Source: Terrabacter sp040702505 (GTDB taxonomy: Bacteria; Actinomycetota; Actinomycetes; Actinomycetales; Dermatophilaceae). From it: DNA of 64,000 bases. The translations under genes were made by a program, and so were the position numbers. The notes under the pieces are model-generated. The model ran no database searches. It was not told where the DNA came from and was given only the letters and a program-made list of their open reading frames with translations. The stretch spans positions 310,001 through 374,000 of the forward strand of contig NZ_JBFBLC010000002.1 of the NCBI RefSeq assembly GCF_040702505.1. Reading direction: 5' to 3'. Shown piece by piece: positions 1 to 7,237 of the stretch (position 1 is its first letter; each line of letters starts with the position of its first letter).

Positions 1-41
1 CGGACGAGATCGAGCCCCACATCTCCTGCCCCCGCCCCTGA
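1..41 (+). CDS. 3' end of an upstream gene (partial)
   Basis: The frame beginning at base 3 reads 12 codons, all ending in G or C, then TGA at 39-41. The C-terminus reads DEIEPHISCPRP. It ends 10 bp before the next start codon, which fits an operon with aat. The product cannot be identified from so few residues. Confidence 0.45.
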   Translation, partial: DEIEPHISCPRP

Positions 42-51
42 CGCCACGGCC

Positions 52-726
52 GTGCCCACGCCACCACCGTCGACCTCCTGGGACTTCGGGCTCGACCGCG
101 TGCCGGCCGGCGAGGACCTGGTGGGCATCGGCGCCGACCTGGAGGTGGCGACGCTCTACGAGGCGTACTCCGTCGGCGTGTTCCCGATGGGCATCGGTGA
201 CCACGGGGCCGAGCCGATCGGGTGGTGGTCGCCCGACCCGCGGGGCGTGCTGCGCCCCCGTGAGCTGAGGGTGAGCCGCTCGCTGCGCAAGGCGCTGCCG
301 CACTTCGAGGTCCGGGTCGACACCGACTTCCTCGGCGTCGTCGAGGCGTGCGCGGCCCCCGACCGGGACGGCCGATGGATCACCCCGTCGGTCATCGAAG
401 CCTACGTCGAGCTGCACGAGGCCGGGTGGGCGCACTCCGTCGAGGCGTGGCAGGACGGCCGGCTCGTCGGTGGGCTCTACGGCGTCGCGATCGGCGGTCT
501 CTTCGCCGGTGAGTCGATGTTCCACCACGAGCGCGACGCCTCCAAGGTGGCCCTCGTGGGCCTGCGCGACCTGCTCCTGGCCGACGGGGACCCGCGGCGC
601 CTCGTCGACGTCCAGTGGCAGACGCCGCACCTGGCCACGCTCGGCGTGCGGGAGGTGCCGCGCGAGGAGTACCTCGCGGTCCTGCCGACCGTGCTCAGTG
701 CCCCGCTGCCACCGTGTTGGGCCTGA
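52..726 (+). CDS. aat: leucyl/phenylalanyl-tRNA--protein transferase
   Basis: Aat moves Leu or Phe from charged tRNA onto proteins with N-terminal Arg or Lys, creating a degron for the cytoplasmic ClpS/ClpAP N-end rule pathway. The 224-residue length is normal. Family blocks are visible: YxxGVFPM near residue 40, WWSPDPRGVL near 60, GLYGVAIGGLFAGESMF near 145 and the C-terminal VDVQWQTPHLATLG block. The start is GTG at 52, ten bases after the upstream stop. Its 3' end overlaps the convergent tusA-like gene by 32 bp. Confidence 0.93.
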   Translation: MPTPPPSTSWDFGLDRVPAGEDLVGIGADLEVATLYEAYSVGVFPMGIGDHGAEPIGWWSPDPRGVLRPRELRVSRSLRKALPHFEVRVDTDFLGVVEACAAPDRDGRWITPSVIEAYVELHEAGWAHSVEAWQDGRLVGGLYGVAIGGLFAGESMFHHERDASKVALVGLRDLLLADGDPRRLVDVQWQTPHLATLGVREVPREEYLAVLPTVLSAPLPPCWA

Positions 727-949
727 CCACCTCGACGACGTATGCCGTGTGGTCGGCCTGCGGGCGCGCGCCGACGTAGCGGTGCCCCCGCATCCGACAC
801 CAGGCGGGCACGTCGTGAGCCGCCGCGGGATCGGTTGCGAGCAGCACGACCACAGCCACGTCCGGGCTCTCGCGCACGAGCGTGGCCAGGCGGATGACCG
901 GCAGCGGGCAGCGCTCGCCGCGGGCATCGAGCACCGTCTCGGCCGTCAC
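695..949 (-). CDS. TusA-family sulfur carrier protein
   Basis: This 84-residue protein has the TusA/SirA fold signature: an LDARGERCPLPVIRL block with the sulfur-carrying Cys at residue 14 in a CPxP motif. TusA proteins accept persulfide sulfur from a cysteine desulfurase and pass it on, for example for tRNA thiolation or sulfur trafficking. The GTG start overlaps the stop of the upstream desulfurase-like gene by 4 bp, implying translational coupling. In other actinobacteria the two are annotated as one fused protein. Its 3' end runs into aat on the opposite strand. Confidence 0.85.
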   Translation of the reverse strand: MTAETVLDARGERCPLPVIRLATLVRESPDVAVVVLLATDPAAAHDVPAWCRMRGHRYVGARPQADHTAYVVEVVRPNTVAAGH

Positions 950-2217
950 AGGCCCGCCACGCCCAGCTCGGCCCGCACGGCCGCGACGGTGGGCGCCAGA
1001 GCGGCCGTGAAGGCCTCGACGTCGTCCGCGACGGCGGGGGAGGCGGCGGGCAGTGGCAGGGTGACGCGGACGTTGCCGTGGGTCAGCACGCCCATGGCGG
1101 CGAGGACGTGGCTGGGCTCGAGGGTGCTGGAGGTGCACGCCGACCCGCTCGCGACGGCGAAACCGGCGCGGTCGAAGGCCCCGACCACGGCCTCGCCGTC
1201 GACGTAGAGGCTGGAGAAGGTCACCACGTGCGGCAGCCGGTCCTCCGGGTCGCCGACGACCTCGGTATCGGGCACCTCGGCCGCGGCGGCGCGGATCCGT
1301 GCGACGAGGGAGCGCGTCGTGCGCTCGTCCTCGGAGCGGGTCGAGGCGCTCTGCTGCCAGGCCTCGGCCGCAGCCAGTGCCAGCGGCACCCAGGGGGTGA
1401 CCTCGGCTCGGCCGTGCTCCACGTCGGCGCGGGCGTCGGCCCACTGCCACCGCACGCCCTCACGCACGACGAGCAGGCCGAGGGGAGGTCCGCCCCACGA
1501 CCGGGCATCACCGACGAGCACGTCCCAGTCGACAGGAACGTCGTCGCGGCCCAGGCCCGCCATGGCGTCGACGACGAGGGGTACGCCGTGTGCTGCGGCG
1601 AGATCCCGAGCCGCGCCCAGCGGCTGGCGCGTGCCCACCTCGCCGTTGGCGCTCTGCAGGGCCGCCACCACCGTCCCGGGGGCGGCCACCGCGTCCCGCC
1701 AGGCCCCGAGGTCCACGCGCCCGGCACCGTCCACGGCCACCTCGTCGAGCAGTGACCGGTCGTCAGCCGCGGCCGCCCTCGCGCGAGCAGGAACGAGCAC
1801 CGCGGAGTGCTCGACCGCGGAGGCCACGGTGCGCGCACCACGCCGGCGGCCGGCATACGCCAGCCCGTCGACCGCCCGGGCCAGGGCGGCGGGGCCGCTG
1901 GGCAGGAAGCTCACCTCGGCCGGTCGCACCCCCAGGCCCGCGGCCAGCACCTCGCGCGAACGGTCGAGCAGGGCACGCGCCCGGCGTCCCTCGGCGTGCA
2001 GCCGGTCGGGGTCCGCCCAGCCGACCTCGACCGCTGCCCGGAGCGTCTCGCGGGCCACGGGGTGGAGGGGGCCGGCGGCCGCGTCGAGCAGCCGCCGAGG
2101 CGGTGGGACGGGCCCGTCGTCGCGGGCTCGGGACGGCGGCTGGGGCGTGGGTAAGGGGGTCTGCATGGAGGCCGACGCATCGGGTCCAGGGTTCGTGCCC
2201 GGATCGTGACTAGCCAC
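946..2217 (-). CDS. cysteine desulfurase-like class V aminotransferase, PLP lysine replaced
   Basis: A 423-residue NifS/IscS-like fold. Recognisable elements are the PLP-stacking His (EHSAVL, about residue 137), ANGEVG (Asn191), VDAMAG (Asp217) and the mobile-loop Cys361 in SGSACTSSTLEPSHVL. The segment that should read S-H-K-x-x-G-P instead reads GDARSWGGPP, so Arg239 stands where the Schiff-base lysine is expected. Either the activity is lost or changed, or the family uses another chemistry. The first 40 residues are Pro-rich. The GTG start at 2217 is favoured because a TAACGT -10 hexamer lies 6 nt upstream (leaderless). It overlaps the tusA-like gene by 4 bp. Confidence 0.82.
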   Translation of the reverse strand: MASHDPGTNPGPDASASMQTPLPTPQPPSRARDDGPVPPPRRLLDAAAGPLHPVARETLRAAVEVGWADPDRLHAEGRRARALLDRSREVLAAGLGVRPAEVSFLPSGPAALARAVDGLAYAGRRRGARTVASAVEHSAVLVPARARAAAADDRSLLDEVAVDGAGRVDLGAWRDAVAAPGTVVAALQSANGEVGTRQPLGAARDLAAAHGVPLVVDAMAGLGRDDVPVDWDVLVGDARSWGGPPLGLLVVREGVRWQWADARADVEHGRAEVTPWVPLALAAAEAWQQSASTRSEDERTTRSLVARIRAAAAEVPDTEVVGDPEDRLPHVVTFSSLYVDGEAVVGAFDRAGFAVASGSACTSSTLEPSHVLAAMGVLTHGNVRVTLPLPAASPAVADDVEAFTAALAPTVAAVRAELGVAGL

Positions 2218-2223
2218 CCCGCA

Positions 2224-2229
2224 ACGTTA
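2224..2229 (-). promoter_or_regulatory. -10 hexamer TAACGT of the desulfurase-tusA pair
   Basis: TAACGT (TANNNT class) sits 6 nt before the GTG at 2217, the spacing seen for leaderless actinobacterial transcripts. Confidence 0.5.
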
Positions 2230-2264
2230 GCCGCCCCCTCCGGACGGCGTGACGAATGGGGCGG

Positions 2265-2270
2265 TAGGGT
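2265..2270 (+). promoter_or_regulatory. -10 hexamer TAGGGT of the ctaCDF operon
   Basis: TAGGGT lies about 93 nt before the chosen ctaC start. Transcription would begin near 2277 and give an 86-nt leader. A GTG exactly 6 nt downstream opens an 8-codon ORF ending at TGA 2301-2303. A GC-rich inverted repeat, GCGCG(CGAC)GCGCG-like, lies at about 2321-2335. Confidence 0.45.
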
Positions 2271-2362
2271 TGCGCCGTGGGTCCTGCTGGCCCTATGGAT
2301 TGACGCGAACTAGCTCGACGCGCGCGACGCGCGCCCATGTACTTGAACGAAAGGTGCACCTG

Positions 2363-3292
2363 GTGCCTGAGCACGAAGACACCCCAGCGGCCACTCCCGT
2401 GGTGACGTCGGTGGTGGCGAGGACCGGGCGCCGACGCCTGGTCGGCACTGCCGGCATCGCGGGGCTCGCGGCGCTCGCCCTCGGCGGCTGCAACACGCAG
2501 GTCTCCGACGGCTTCCTGCCGCCGGCGGCCTCCGACACCGCCCGGCGCGTGACGGACCTGTGGATCCCCAGCTGGATCGCCGTGCTGGCCGTCGGTGCCA
2601 TCACGTGGGGTCTGATCCTCTACGCCGCCATCCGCTACCGCCGTCGCAAGGACGACGACGGCAGCCTGCCGGTGCAGCTGCGCTACAACGTGCCGCTCGA
2701 GATCCTCTACACCGTCATCCCGGTGTTCATGATCGCCGTCTTCTTCTACTACACGGCCCGCGACGAGTCGGCCCTCGTCGACACGAGCACCAAGAAGGAC
2801 CTGACGATCAGCGTCGTCGCCAAGCAGTGGAGCTGGGACTTCAACTACGTCGACTCCGACGTCCACGAGACCGGCGTCCACACCGAGCTCGACGGCACCA
2901 CCGGCAAGCGCGCCGAGATGCCGGTGCTCTACCTGCCGGTCAACAAGCGCGTCCAGTTCGTGCTCAACTCCCGCGACGTGGTCCACAGCTTCTGGATCCC
3001 CGCGTTCATCATGAAGATGGACATCATCCCGGGCAAGACCAACGGCTTCCAGGTCACGCCCACCGAGGTCGGCACGTTCCAGGGCAAGTGCGCCGAGTTC
3101 TGCGGCGCCTACCACTCGCAGATGCTGTTCATGGTCAAGGTCGTCCCGCAGAACGAGTACGACCAGGAGATGGCTCGCCTGAAGTCCATCGGCAACGAGG
3201 GCCTCATCCCCGTCGACGTCAGCCGCGAGTCCATGGTCTCCGGCGACATCCAGAAGATCCCTGCACCTGCCCGGACTGAGAGCAACCGATGA
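2363..3292 (+). CDS. ctaC: cytochrome c oxidase subunit II, lipoprotein
   Basis: Subunit II carries the CuA centre that takes electrons from cytochrome c (here the bc1 diheme subunit) and passes them to subunit I of the aa3 oxidase in the cytoplasmic membrane. A lipobox-type signal ends at LGGC, followed by two membrane helices (about IAVLAVGAITWG and LYTVIPVFMIAVFF). The C-terminal domain has KCAEFCGAYHSQM, supplying the CuA Cys, His and Met ligands, and DVVHSFWIP. I chose GTG at 2363, 8 nt after AAAGG, giving 309 residues. Longer frames back to 2249 lack a ribosome site. The stop overlaps the ctaD start (ATGA). Confidence 0.93.
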   Translation: MPEHEDTPAATPVVTSVVARTGRRRLVGTAGIAGLAALALGGCNTQVSDGFLPPAASDTARRVTDLWIPSWIAVLAVGAITWGLILYAAIRYRRRKDDDGSLPVQLRYNVPLEILYTVIPVFMIAVFFYYTARDESALVDTSTKKDLTISVVAKQWSWDFNYVDSDVHETGVHTELDGTTGKRAEMPVLYLPVNKRVQFVLNSRDVVHSFWIPAFIMKMDIIPGKTNGFQVTPTEVGTFQGKCAEFCGAYHSQMLFMVKVVPQNEYDQEMARLKSIGNEGLIPVDVSRESMVSGDIQKIPAPARTESNR

Positions 3293-5073
3293 CTTCAGCA
3301 ACGCTCAACCGCGAGGCCCCCGTCACGGGCGTGAGGGCCGCCCGGCCGCGCCTGTCCAAGGGGCAGACGTTCGTCAAGTGGGTGACGACGACCGACCACA
3401 AGGTCATCGGCAACCTCTACTTCATCACGTCGTTCATCTTCTTCCTCTTCGGTGGCGTGCTGGCCCTGCTCATCCGCGCCGAGTTGATGGCGCCGGGGCT
3501 GCAGGTCGTCGACAACGTCGACCAGTACAACCAGCTCTTCACGATGCACGGCACGATCATGCTGCTGCTCTTCGCGACGCCGCTCTTCGCCGGCTTCGCC
3601 AACGCCGTGATGCCGCTGCAGATCGGTGCCCCCGACGTCGCGTTCCCGCGCCTCAACATGTTCGCCTACTGGCTCTACCTCTTCGGTGGCCTCATCGCCT
3701 CGGCGGGCTTCCTGACGCCGCAGGGCGCCGCGTCCTTCGGGTGGTACGCCTACGCACCGCTGTCCGACGCCAGCTACACGCCAGGACTCGGCGGTGACCT
3801 GTGGGTCTTCGGCCTGGCCCTCGCCGGCTTCGGCACCATCCTCGGTGCGGTCAACTTCATCACCACGATCATCTGCCTGCGCGCTCCCGGCATGACGATG
3901 TTCCGGATGCCGGTGTTCACGTGGACCGTCCTGGTCACCTCGCTGCTGGCGATCCTCGTCTTCCCGATCCTCGCCGCTGCGCTCTTCGCGCTCGGTGGCG
4001 ACCGTCGGTTCGGGATGCACATCTTCGACCCGCAGAACAACGGGGCGATGCTGTGGCAGCACATGTTCTGGTTCTTCGGTCACCCCGAGGTCTACATCAT
4101 CGCCCTGCCGTTCTTCGGCATCATCAGCGAGGTCATGCCGGTCTTCTCCCGCAAGCCCATCTTCGGCTACAAGACCCTGGTCTTCGCGACCATCGCGATC
4201 GCCGCGCTGTCGGCGAGTGTCTGGGCGCACCACATGTACGCGACAGGGCAGGTGCTCCTACCCTTCTTCGCGGTCATGACGATGTTGATCGCGGTGCCCA
4301 CCGGCGTGAAGTTCTTCAACTGGATCGGCACGATGTGGGGCGGCAAGGTCGTCCTCGCCACCCCGATGATCTGGGCCATCGGCTTCCTCGTGACGTTCCT
4401 CTTCGGCGGCCTGACCGGCATCATCCTGTCGAGCCCGGCGCTCGACTTCCACCTCAACGACAGCTACTTCGTCGTCGCACACTTCCACTACACCGTCTTC
4501 GGCACCGTGGTGTTCGCGATGTTCTCGGGCTTCTACTTCTGGTGGCCCAAGCTGACCGGCCGGATGCTCGACGAGACGCTCGGCAAGATCCACTTCTGGA
4601 TGCTGTTCATCGGGTTCCACACCACCTTCCTCATCCAGCACTGGCTCGGTGTCGAGGGCATGGCCCGTCGCTACGCCGACTACCTGCCGGAGGAGGGGTT
4701 CCAGGCGGCCAACATCGTCTCGAGCCTCGGTGCCTTCCTGCTGGGCGCCTCGATGATCCCGTTCATCTACAACGTCTGGAAGACGTGGCGTCACGCCCCG
4801 CTCGTGGAGTCCGACGACCCGTGGGGCTACGGCGCCTCCCTCGAGTGGGCCACCTCCTGCCCGCCGCCGCGGCACAACTTCACGTCGCTGCCGCGGATCC
4901 GCTCCGAGCGTCCCGCCTTCGACCTGCACCACCCCGAGGTTGCTGCGGGCCACGCACCGATCGCCGACCAGGGCACGCTCGTGCAGGTTATGGGTCCGGC
5001 CGACGTGCACGGTGGGCACGAGGCACCCGGTGCGCACAGCGGCACCACCGAGACCGAGAACCGGGAGCACTGA
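3289..5073 (+). CDS. ctaD: cytochrome c oxidase subunit I
   Basis: Catalytic subunit of the aa3-type proton-pumping oxidase, reducing O2 to water at the heme a3-CuB site. The 594-residue protein has about 12 membrane helices. Visible motifs are MHGTIMLLLF (heme a ligand His), GHPEVYIIALP near residue 264 (CuB His and the cross-linked Tyr), WAHHMYATG near 313 and the C-terminal VVAHFHYTVFG pair of heme ligands. A hydrophilic tail of about 80 residues follows the last helix. ATG overlaps the ctaC stop by 4 bp, and ctaF begins 3 bp after the stop. Confidence 0.97.
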   Translation: MTSATLNREAPVTGVRAARPRLSKGQTFVKWVTTTDHKVIGNLYFITSFIFFLFGGVLALLIRAELMAPGLQVVDNVDQYNQLFTMHGTIMLLLFATPLFAGFANAVMPLQIGAPDVAFPRLNMFAYWLYLFGGLIASAGFLTPQGAASFGWYAYAPLSDASYTPGLGGDLWVFGLALAGFGTILGAVNFITTIICLRAPGMTMFRMPVFTWTVLVTSLLAILVFPILAAALFALGGDRRFGMHIFDPQNNGAMLWQHMFWFFGHPEVYIIALPFFGIISEVMPVFSRKPIFGYKTLVFATIAIAALSASVWAHHMYATGQVLLPFFAVMTMLIAVPTGVKFFNWIGTMWGGKVVLATPMIWAIGFLVTFLFGGLTGIILSSPALDFHLNDSYFVVAHFHYTVFGTVVFAMFSGFYFWWPKLTGRMLDETLGKIHFWMLFIGFHTTFLIQHWLGVEGMARRYADYLPEEGFQAANIVSSLGAFLLGASMIPFIYNVWKTWRHAPLVESDDPWGYGASLEWATSCPPPRHNFTSLPRIRSERPAFDLHHPEVAAGHAPIADQGTLVQVMGPADVHGGHEAPGAHSGTTETENREH

Positions 5074-5076
5074 CCG

Positions 5077-5475
5077 ATGCGCATCGAGACCAAGCTCTTC
5101 CTCTACCTGGTCGGCTTCTTCATCCCGGTGACGCTGATCTACGGCTTCTGGTCCAAGTGGGAGCCGATCGGCACCACGGCCCTGACGCTGAGCGCGCTGC
5201 TCTTCGCCCTCACCGGCTTCTACCTCTGGATGACCGGCAAGAAGCTGCCGCTGCGTCCCGAGGACAATGCCGCCGGTGAGATCGAGGACGCCGAGGGCAA
5301 CTACGGCTACTTCGTGGCCAGCTCGTGGACCCCGCTGTGGGTCGCAGGTTCCGGCGCGATCATGTTCGCCGGACTGGCCGTGGGGTGGTGGCTGTTCATC
5401 ATCGGCGCCTTCTTCGCCATCGTCGCCGTCTGCCTCTGGGTGTTCGAGTCCTTCTCCGGCGAGTACTCCATCTGA
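5077..5475 (+). CDS. ctaF: cytochrome c oxidase subunit IV, actinobacterial type
   Basis: A 132-residue integral membrane protein with four predicted helices: LFLYLVGFFIPVTLIYGFW, LTLSALLFALTGFYLW, a helix near residue 85 and one near 105. This matches the small fourth subunit that stabilises actinobacterial aa3 oxidase. It is the last gene of ctaC-ctaD-ctaF, 3 bp after ctaD, and is followed by a strong hairpin terminator. Confidence 0.9.
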   Translation: MRIETKLFLYLVGFFIPVTLIYGFWSKWEPIGTTALTLSALLFALTGFYLWMTGKKLPLRPEDNAAGEIEDAEGNYGYFVASSWTPLWVAGSGAIMFAGLAVGWWLFIIGAFFAIVAVCLWVFESFSGEYSI

Positions 5476-5520
5476 GCGTCCTGTCGCGGCCGTGAGCCCG
5501 CCTCGGGCCCACCACGAGCG

Positions 5521-5553
5521 CAGAGGGCCCCGGTCGTCGACCGGGGCCCTCTG
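5521..5553. terminator. hairpin terminator between ctaF and the epimerase gene
   Basis: A perfect 13-bp stem (5521-5533 with 5541-5553, CAGAGGGCCCCGG arm) closes a 7-nt loop. It lies between convergent genes and can serve both directions. There is no U-tract, as is usual in high-GC actinobacteria. Confidence 0.8.
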
Positions 5554-5560
5554 GCGTGTC

Positions 5561-6418
5561 TCAGGCCTGGATCTCCCGGTGCCAGCCGTGCCTTGGCTCG
5601 AACCCGATGAGGCGTCGCGCCAAGGCGTTGGAGAGCAGGGTCTCGCGTCCGGTGAGAGCTGCCCTGACCTCGACGTCGGGGAACACCTCAGCGAGAAGCT
5701 CGGCGCTGGGGCGTTCCATGATCGTGTCGTCGTTCGCGATGATCACGTTCACCGATCCGGTCGTCTCCGCCTCGAGGGCGTTGCGGCACGACGCCGCGGC
5801 GTCCCTCACGTCGATGTAGCCCCAGAGGTTCCACATCCGGCCGGTGGGGTCGTGCTGGAACGAGGGCACCGCGCGGTAGTCCTCGTCGGTGAAGATGTTG
5901 CTGAACCGGAGCCCGACGAAGGGGATGCCGCTCCAGGCGCTGATGTGCTCGGCCATGGTCTCCGAGAGCACCTTCGACAACGCGTACGTCGACTCCGGGT
6001 GCGGGTAGTGCTCCTCGTCGACGGGGGCGTATCGCGGGGGAGTGTCAGGACCGAACGCCAGGCCGAGCGTGGTCTCGCTGGAGGCCCACACGACCTTGGC
6101 CAGACCGAGAGTCTGCGCCGCGAGGAAGACGTGGGCATTCATCGTCGTGTTCTCGGTCAGCGTCCGCGCCGCCGGCCGCAGCCCTGGTGCGGGGATGTTG
6201 GCCAGGTGCACGACGGCATCGGCGCCGCTCAGCACGTCGACCACCTGGCCCTGGTCGGTCAGGTCGGCGCGGACGAAAGGGACATCGAGGCCGTGCGGGG
6301 CCGGGACCACGTCGGTGGCGCAGACGTCATAGCCGTGCGCGCGCAGCTCGGCGACGGCGGCTCGGCCGGCCTTGCCGGCAGCGCCGGTCACCACGACCTT
6401 GTCGGGGGAGCTCGTCAT
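5561..6418 (-). CDS. NAD(P)-dependent epimerase/dehydratase (extended SDR)
   Basis: A 285-residue extended short-chain dehydrogenase. The N-terminal TGAAGKAGRA matches the TGxxGxxG nucleotide-binding motif at about residues 11-20. An Asp ending the second strand (CATDV) suggests NAD preference. The catalytic YALSK motif is near residue 148. Such proteins act on nucleotide sugars or related carbohydrates, but the substrate cannot be read from sequence. The gene is single, convergent with ctaF, and has a TAGGGT -10 box 6 nt before its ATG. Confidence 0.8.
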   Translation of the reverse strand: MTSSPDKVVVTGAAGKAGRAAVAELRAHGYDVCATDVVPAPHGLDVPFVRADLTDQGQVVDVLSGADAVVHLANIPAPGLRPAARTLTENTTMNAHVFLAAQTLGLAKVVWASSETTLGLAFGPDTPPRYAPVDEEHYPHPESTYALSKVLSETMAEHISAWSGIPFVGLRFSNIFTDEDYRAVPSFQHDPTGRMWNLWGYIDVRDAAASCRNALEAETTGSVNVIIANDDTIMERPSAELLAEVFPDVEVRAALTGRETLLSNALARRLIGFEPRHGWHREIQA

Positions 6419-6424
6419 TCCTGC

Positions 6425-6430
6425 ACCCTA
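6425..6430 (-). promoter_or_regulatory. -10 hexamer TAGGGT of the epimerase gene
   Basis: TAGGGT (read on the minus strand) ends 6 nt before the ATG at 6418, consistent with a leaderless transcript. Confidence 0.5.
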
Positions 6431-6467
6431 GCCGCAGGACTGTCGGGGGCCGGGGGCGGGGACGCGC

Positions 6468-6498
6468 GAAGGGGAAGGCCGTTAGGGCCTTCCCCTTC
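6468..6498. terminator. strong hairpin terminator
   Basis: A perfect 13-bp stem (6468-6480 with 6486-6498, GAAGGGGAAGGCC arm) closes a 5-nt GTTAG loop. It is 2 nt beyond the stop of a possible small leftward ORF and downstream of the leftward metallopeptidase gene. Confidence 0.8.
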
Positions 6499-6500
6499 GA

Positions 6501-6578
6501 TCAGTCGTGAACCTTCACGGGCCGAGCGGCTCGCAGTGCGATCGTGTGGGAGACACCATCTTCGTCGCGCACCTCCAT
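6501..6578 (-). CDS. possible 25-codon small ORF, unknown product
   Basis: ATG at 6578 opens 25 codons reading MEVRDEDGVSHTIALRAARP and ending VKVHD, with TGA immediately followed by the hairpin at 6468-6498. The frame stays open upstream into the metallopeptidase gene but has no other usual start codon. About two thirds of codons end in G or C, well below the neighbouring genes, and no clear ribosome site is seen. It may instead be 3' untranslated sequence of the metallopeptidase mRNA. Confidence 0.28.
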   Translation of the reverse strand: MEVRDEDGVSHTIALRAARPVKVHD

Positions 6579-6683
6579 CCGATCGGTTGACGGTTCCTCG
6601 ACGGTAGCCCCGAGGGGTGCCGATGGGAAGAGTCCGGCCCAGCCGAGTGTCGAAAGTGTCCCCGATGGGAGACGACCGGGCGC

Positions 6684-7037
6684 TCAGCCCCAGCCGAGCT
6701 CGTGCAGGTGGGCGTCGTCGATGCCGAAGTGGTGAGCGATTTCGTGGACGACCGTGACGGCGATCTCCTCCCGCAGCTCCTCAGGGGTGGAGCACATTCG
6801 CTCCAGCGGTCCCTGGAAGATCGTGATGCGGTCGGGCAGGGCCCCCGCGTCCCACCAGCTGCCGCGCTCGGTCAGGGGCGTGCCGTCGTACACCCCGAGC
6901 AGGTCGGGGTCGTCCGCAGGCGGCTCGGGCTCGACGAGGACCACCACGTTGTTCATCGCCTGCGCGAGCTCCACGGGGATGGCGTCGAGGGCATCGCCCA
7001 CGGCCTCCTCGAACTGCTCGTCGGACAGGTGGTGCAT
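6684..7037 (-). CDS. small zincin-like metallopeptidase family protein
   Basis: A 117-residue cytoplasmic protein with a zinc-binding HEIAHHFGIDD motif near residue 97 (HExxH plus a third ligand about 6 residues on). This is the signature of the small 'metallopeptidase family' (DUF1025-like) found across actinobacteria. No signal peptide is visible. Activity and substrate are unproven for the family. It is a single gene, with qcrB upstream in the same direction but separated by a terminator. Confidence 0.85.
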   Translation of the reverse strand: MHHLSDEQFEEAVGDALDAIPVELAQAMNNVVVLVEPEPPADDPDLLGVYDGTPLTERGSWWDAGALPDRITIFQGPLERMCSTPEELREEIAVTVVHEIAHHFGIDDAHLHELGWG

Positions 7038-7105
7038 GGGCCGAGTCTGTCACGAGGCGGCTGGAGGGCTGGTGCAGGTCCGTGGCCCTCAGGCCGGTCC
7101 GTGGC

Positions 7106-7137
7106 GGGCGGGGGACGGGCGGGGGACGGGCGGGGGA
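7106..7137 (+). repeat. 11-bp G-rich tandem repeat
   Basis: The unit GGGCGGGGGAC is present about three times in a row on the plus strand, between qcrB and the metallopeptidase gene. The G runs are dense enough for a G-quadruplex. Confidence 0.7.
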
Positions 7138-7179
7138 GCCTGCCGGCCCCAAGCGGTATGTTGTCCCCGCTGACACGAC

Positions 7180-7209
7180 GAGAGGGACCTCCCTGGGGAG
7201 GTCCCTCTC
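7180..7209. terminator. terminator of the ctaE-qcrCAB operon
   Basis: A perfect 13-bp stem (7180-7192 with 7197-7209, GAGAGGGACCTCC arm) closes a 4-nt loop, 28 bp beyond the qcrB stop. Confidence 0.82.
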
Positions 7210-7237
7210 GTGTTGGCCGTGCGTGAGCGGTGAGGCC

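Noticed and set aside
2249..2362. Longer ctaC start
   Set aside because: The frame is open, but the extension has poor codon bias and lacks a ribosome site; GTG 2363 has AAAGG at good spacing and puts the signal peptide at the right distance.
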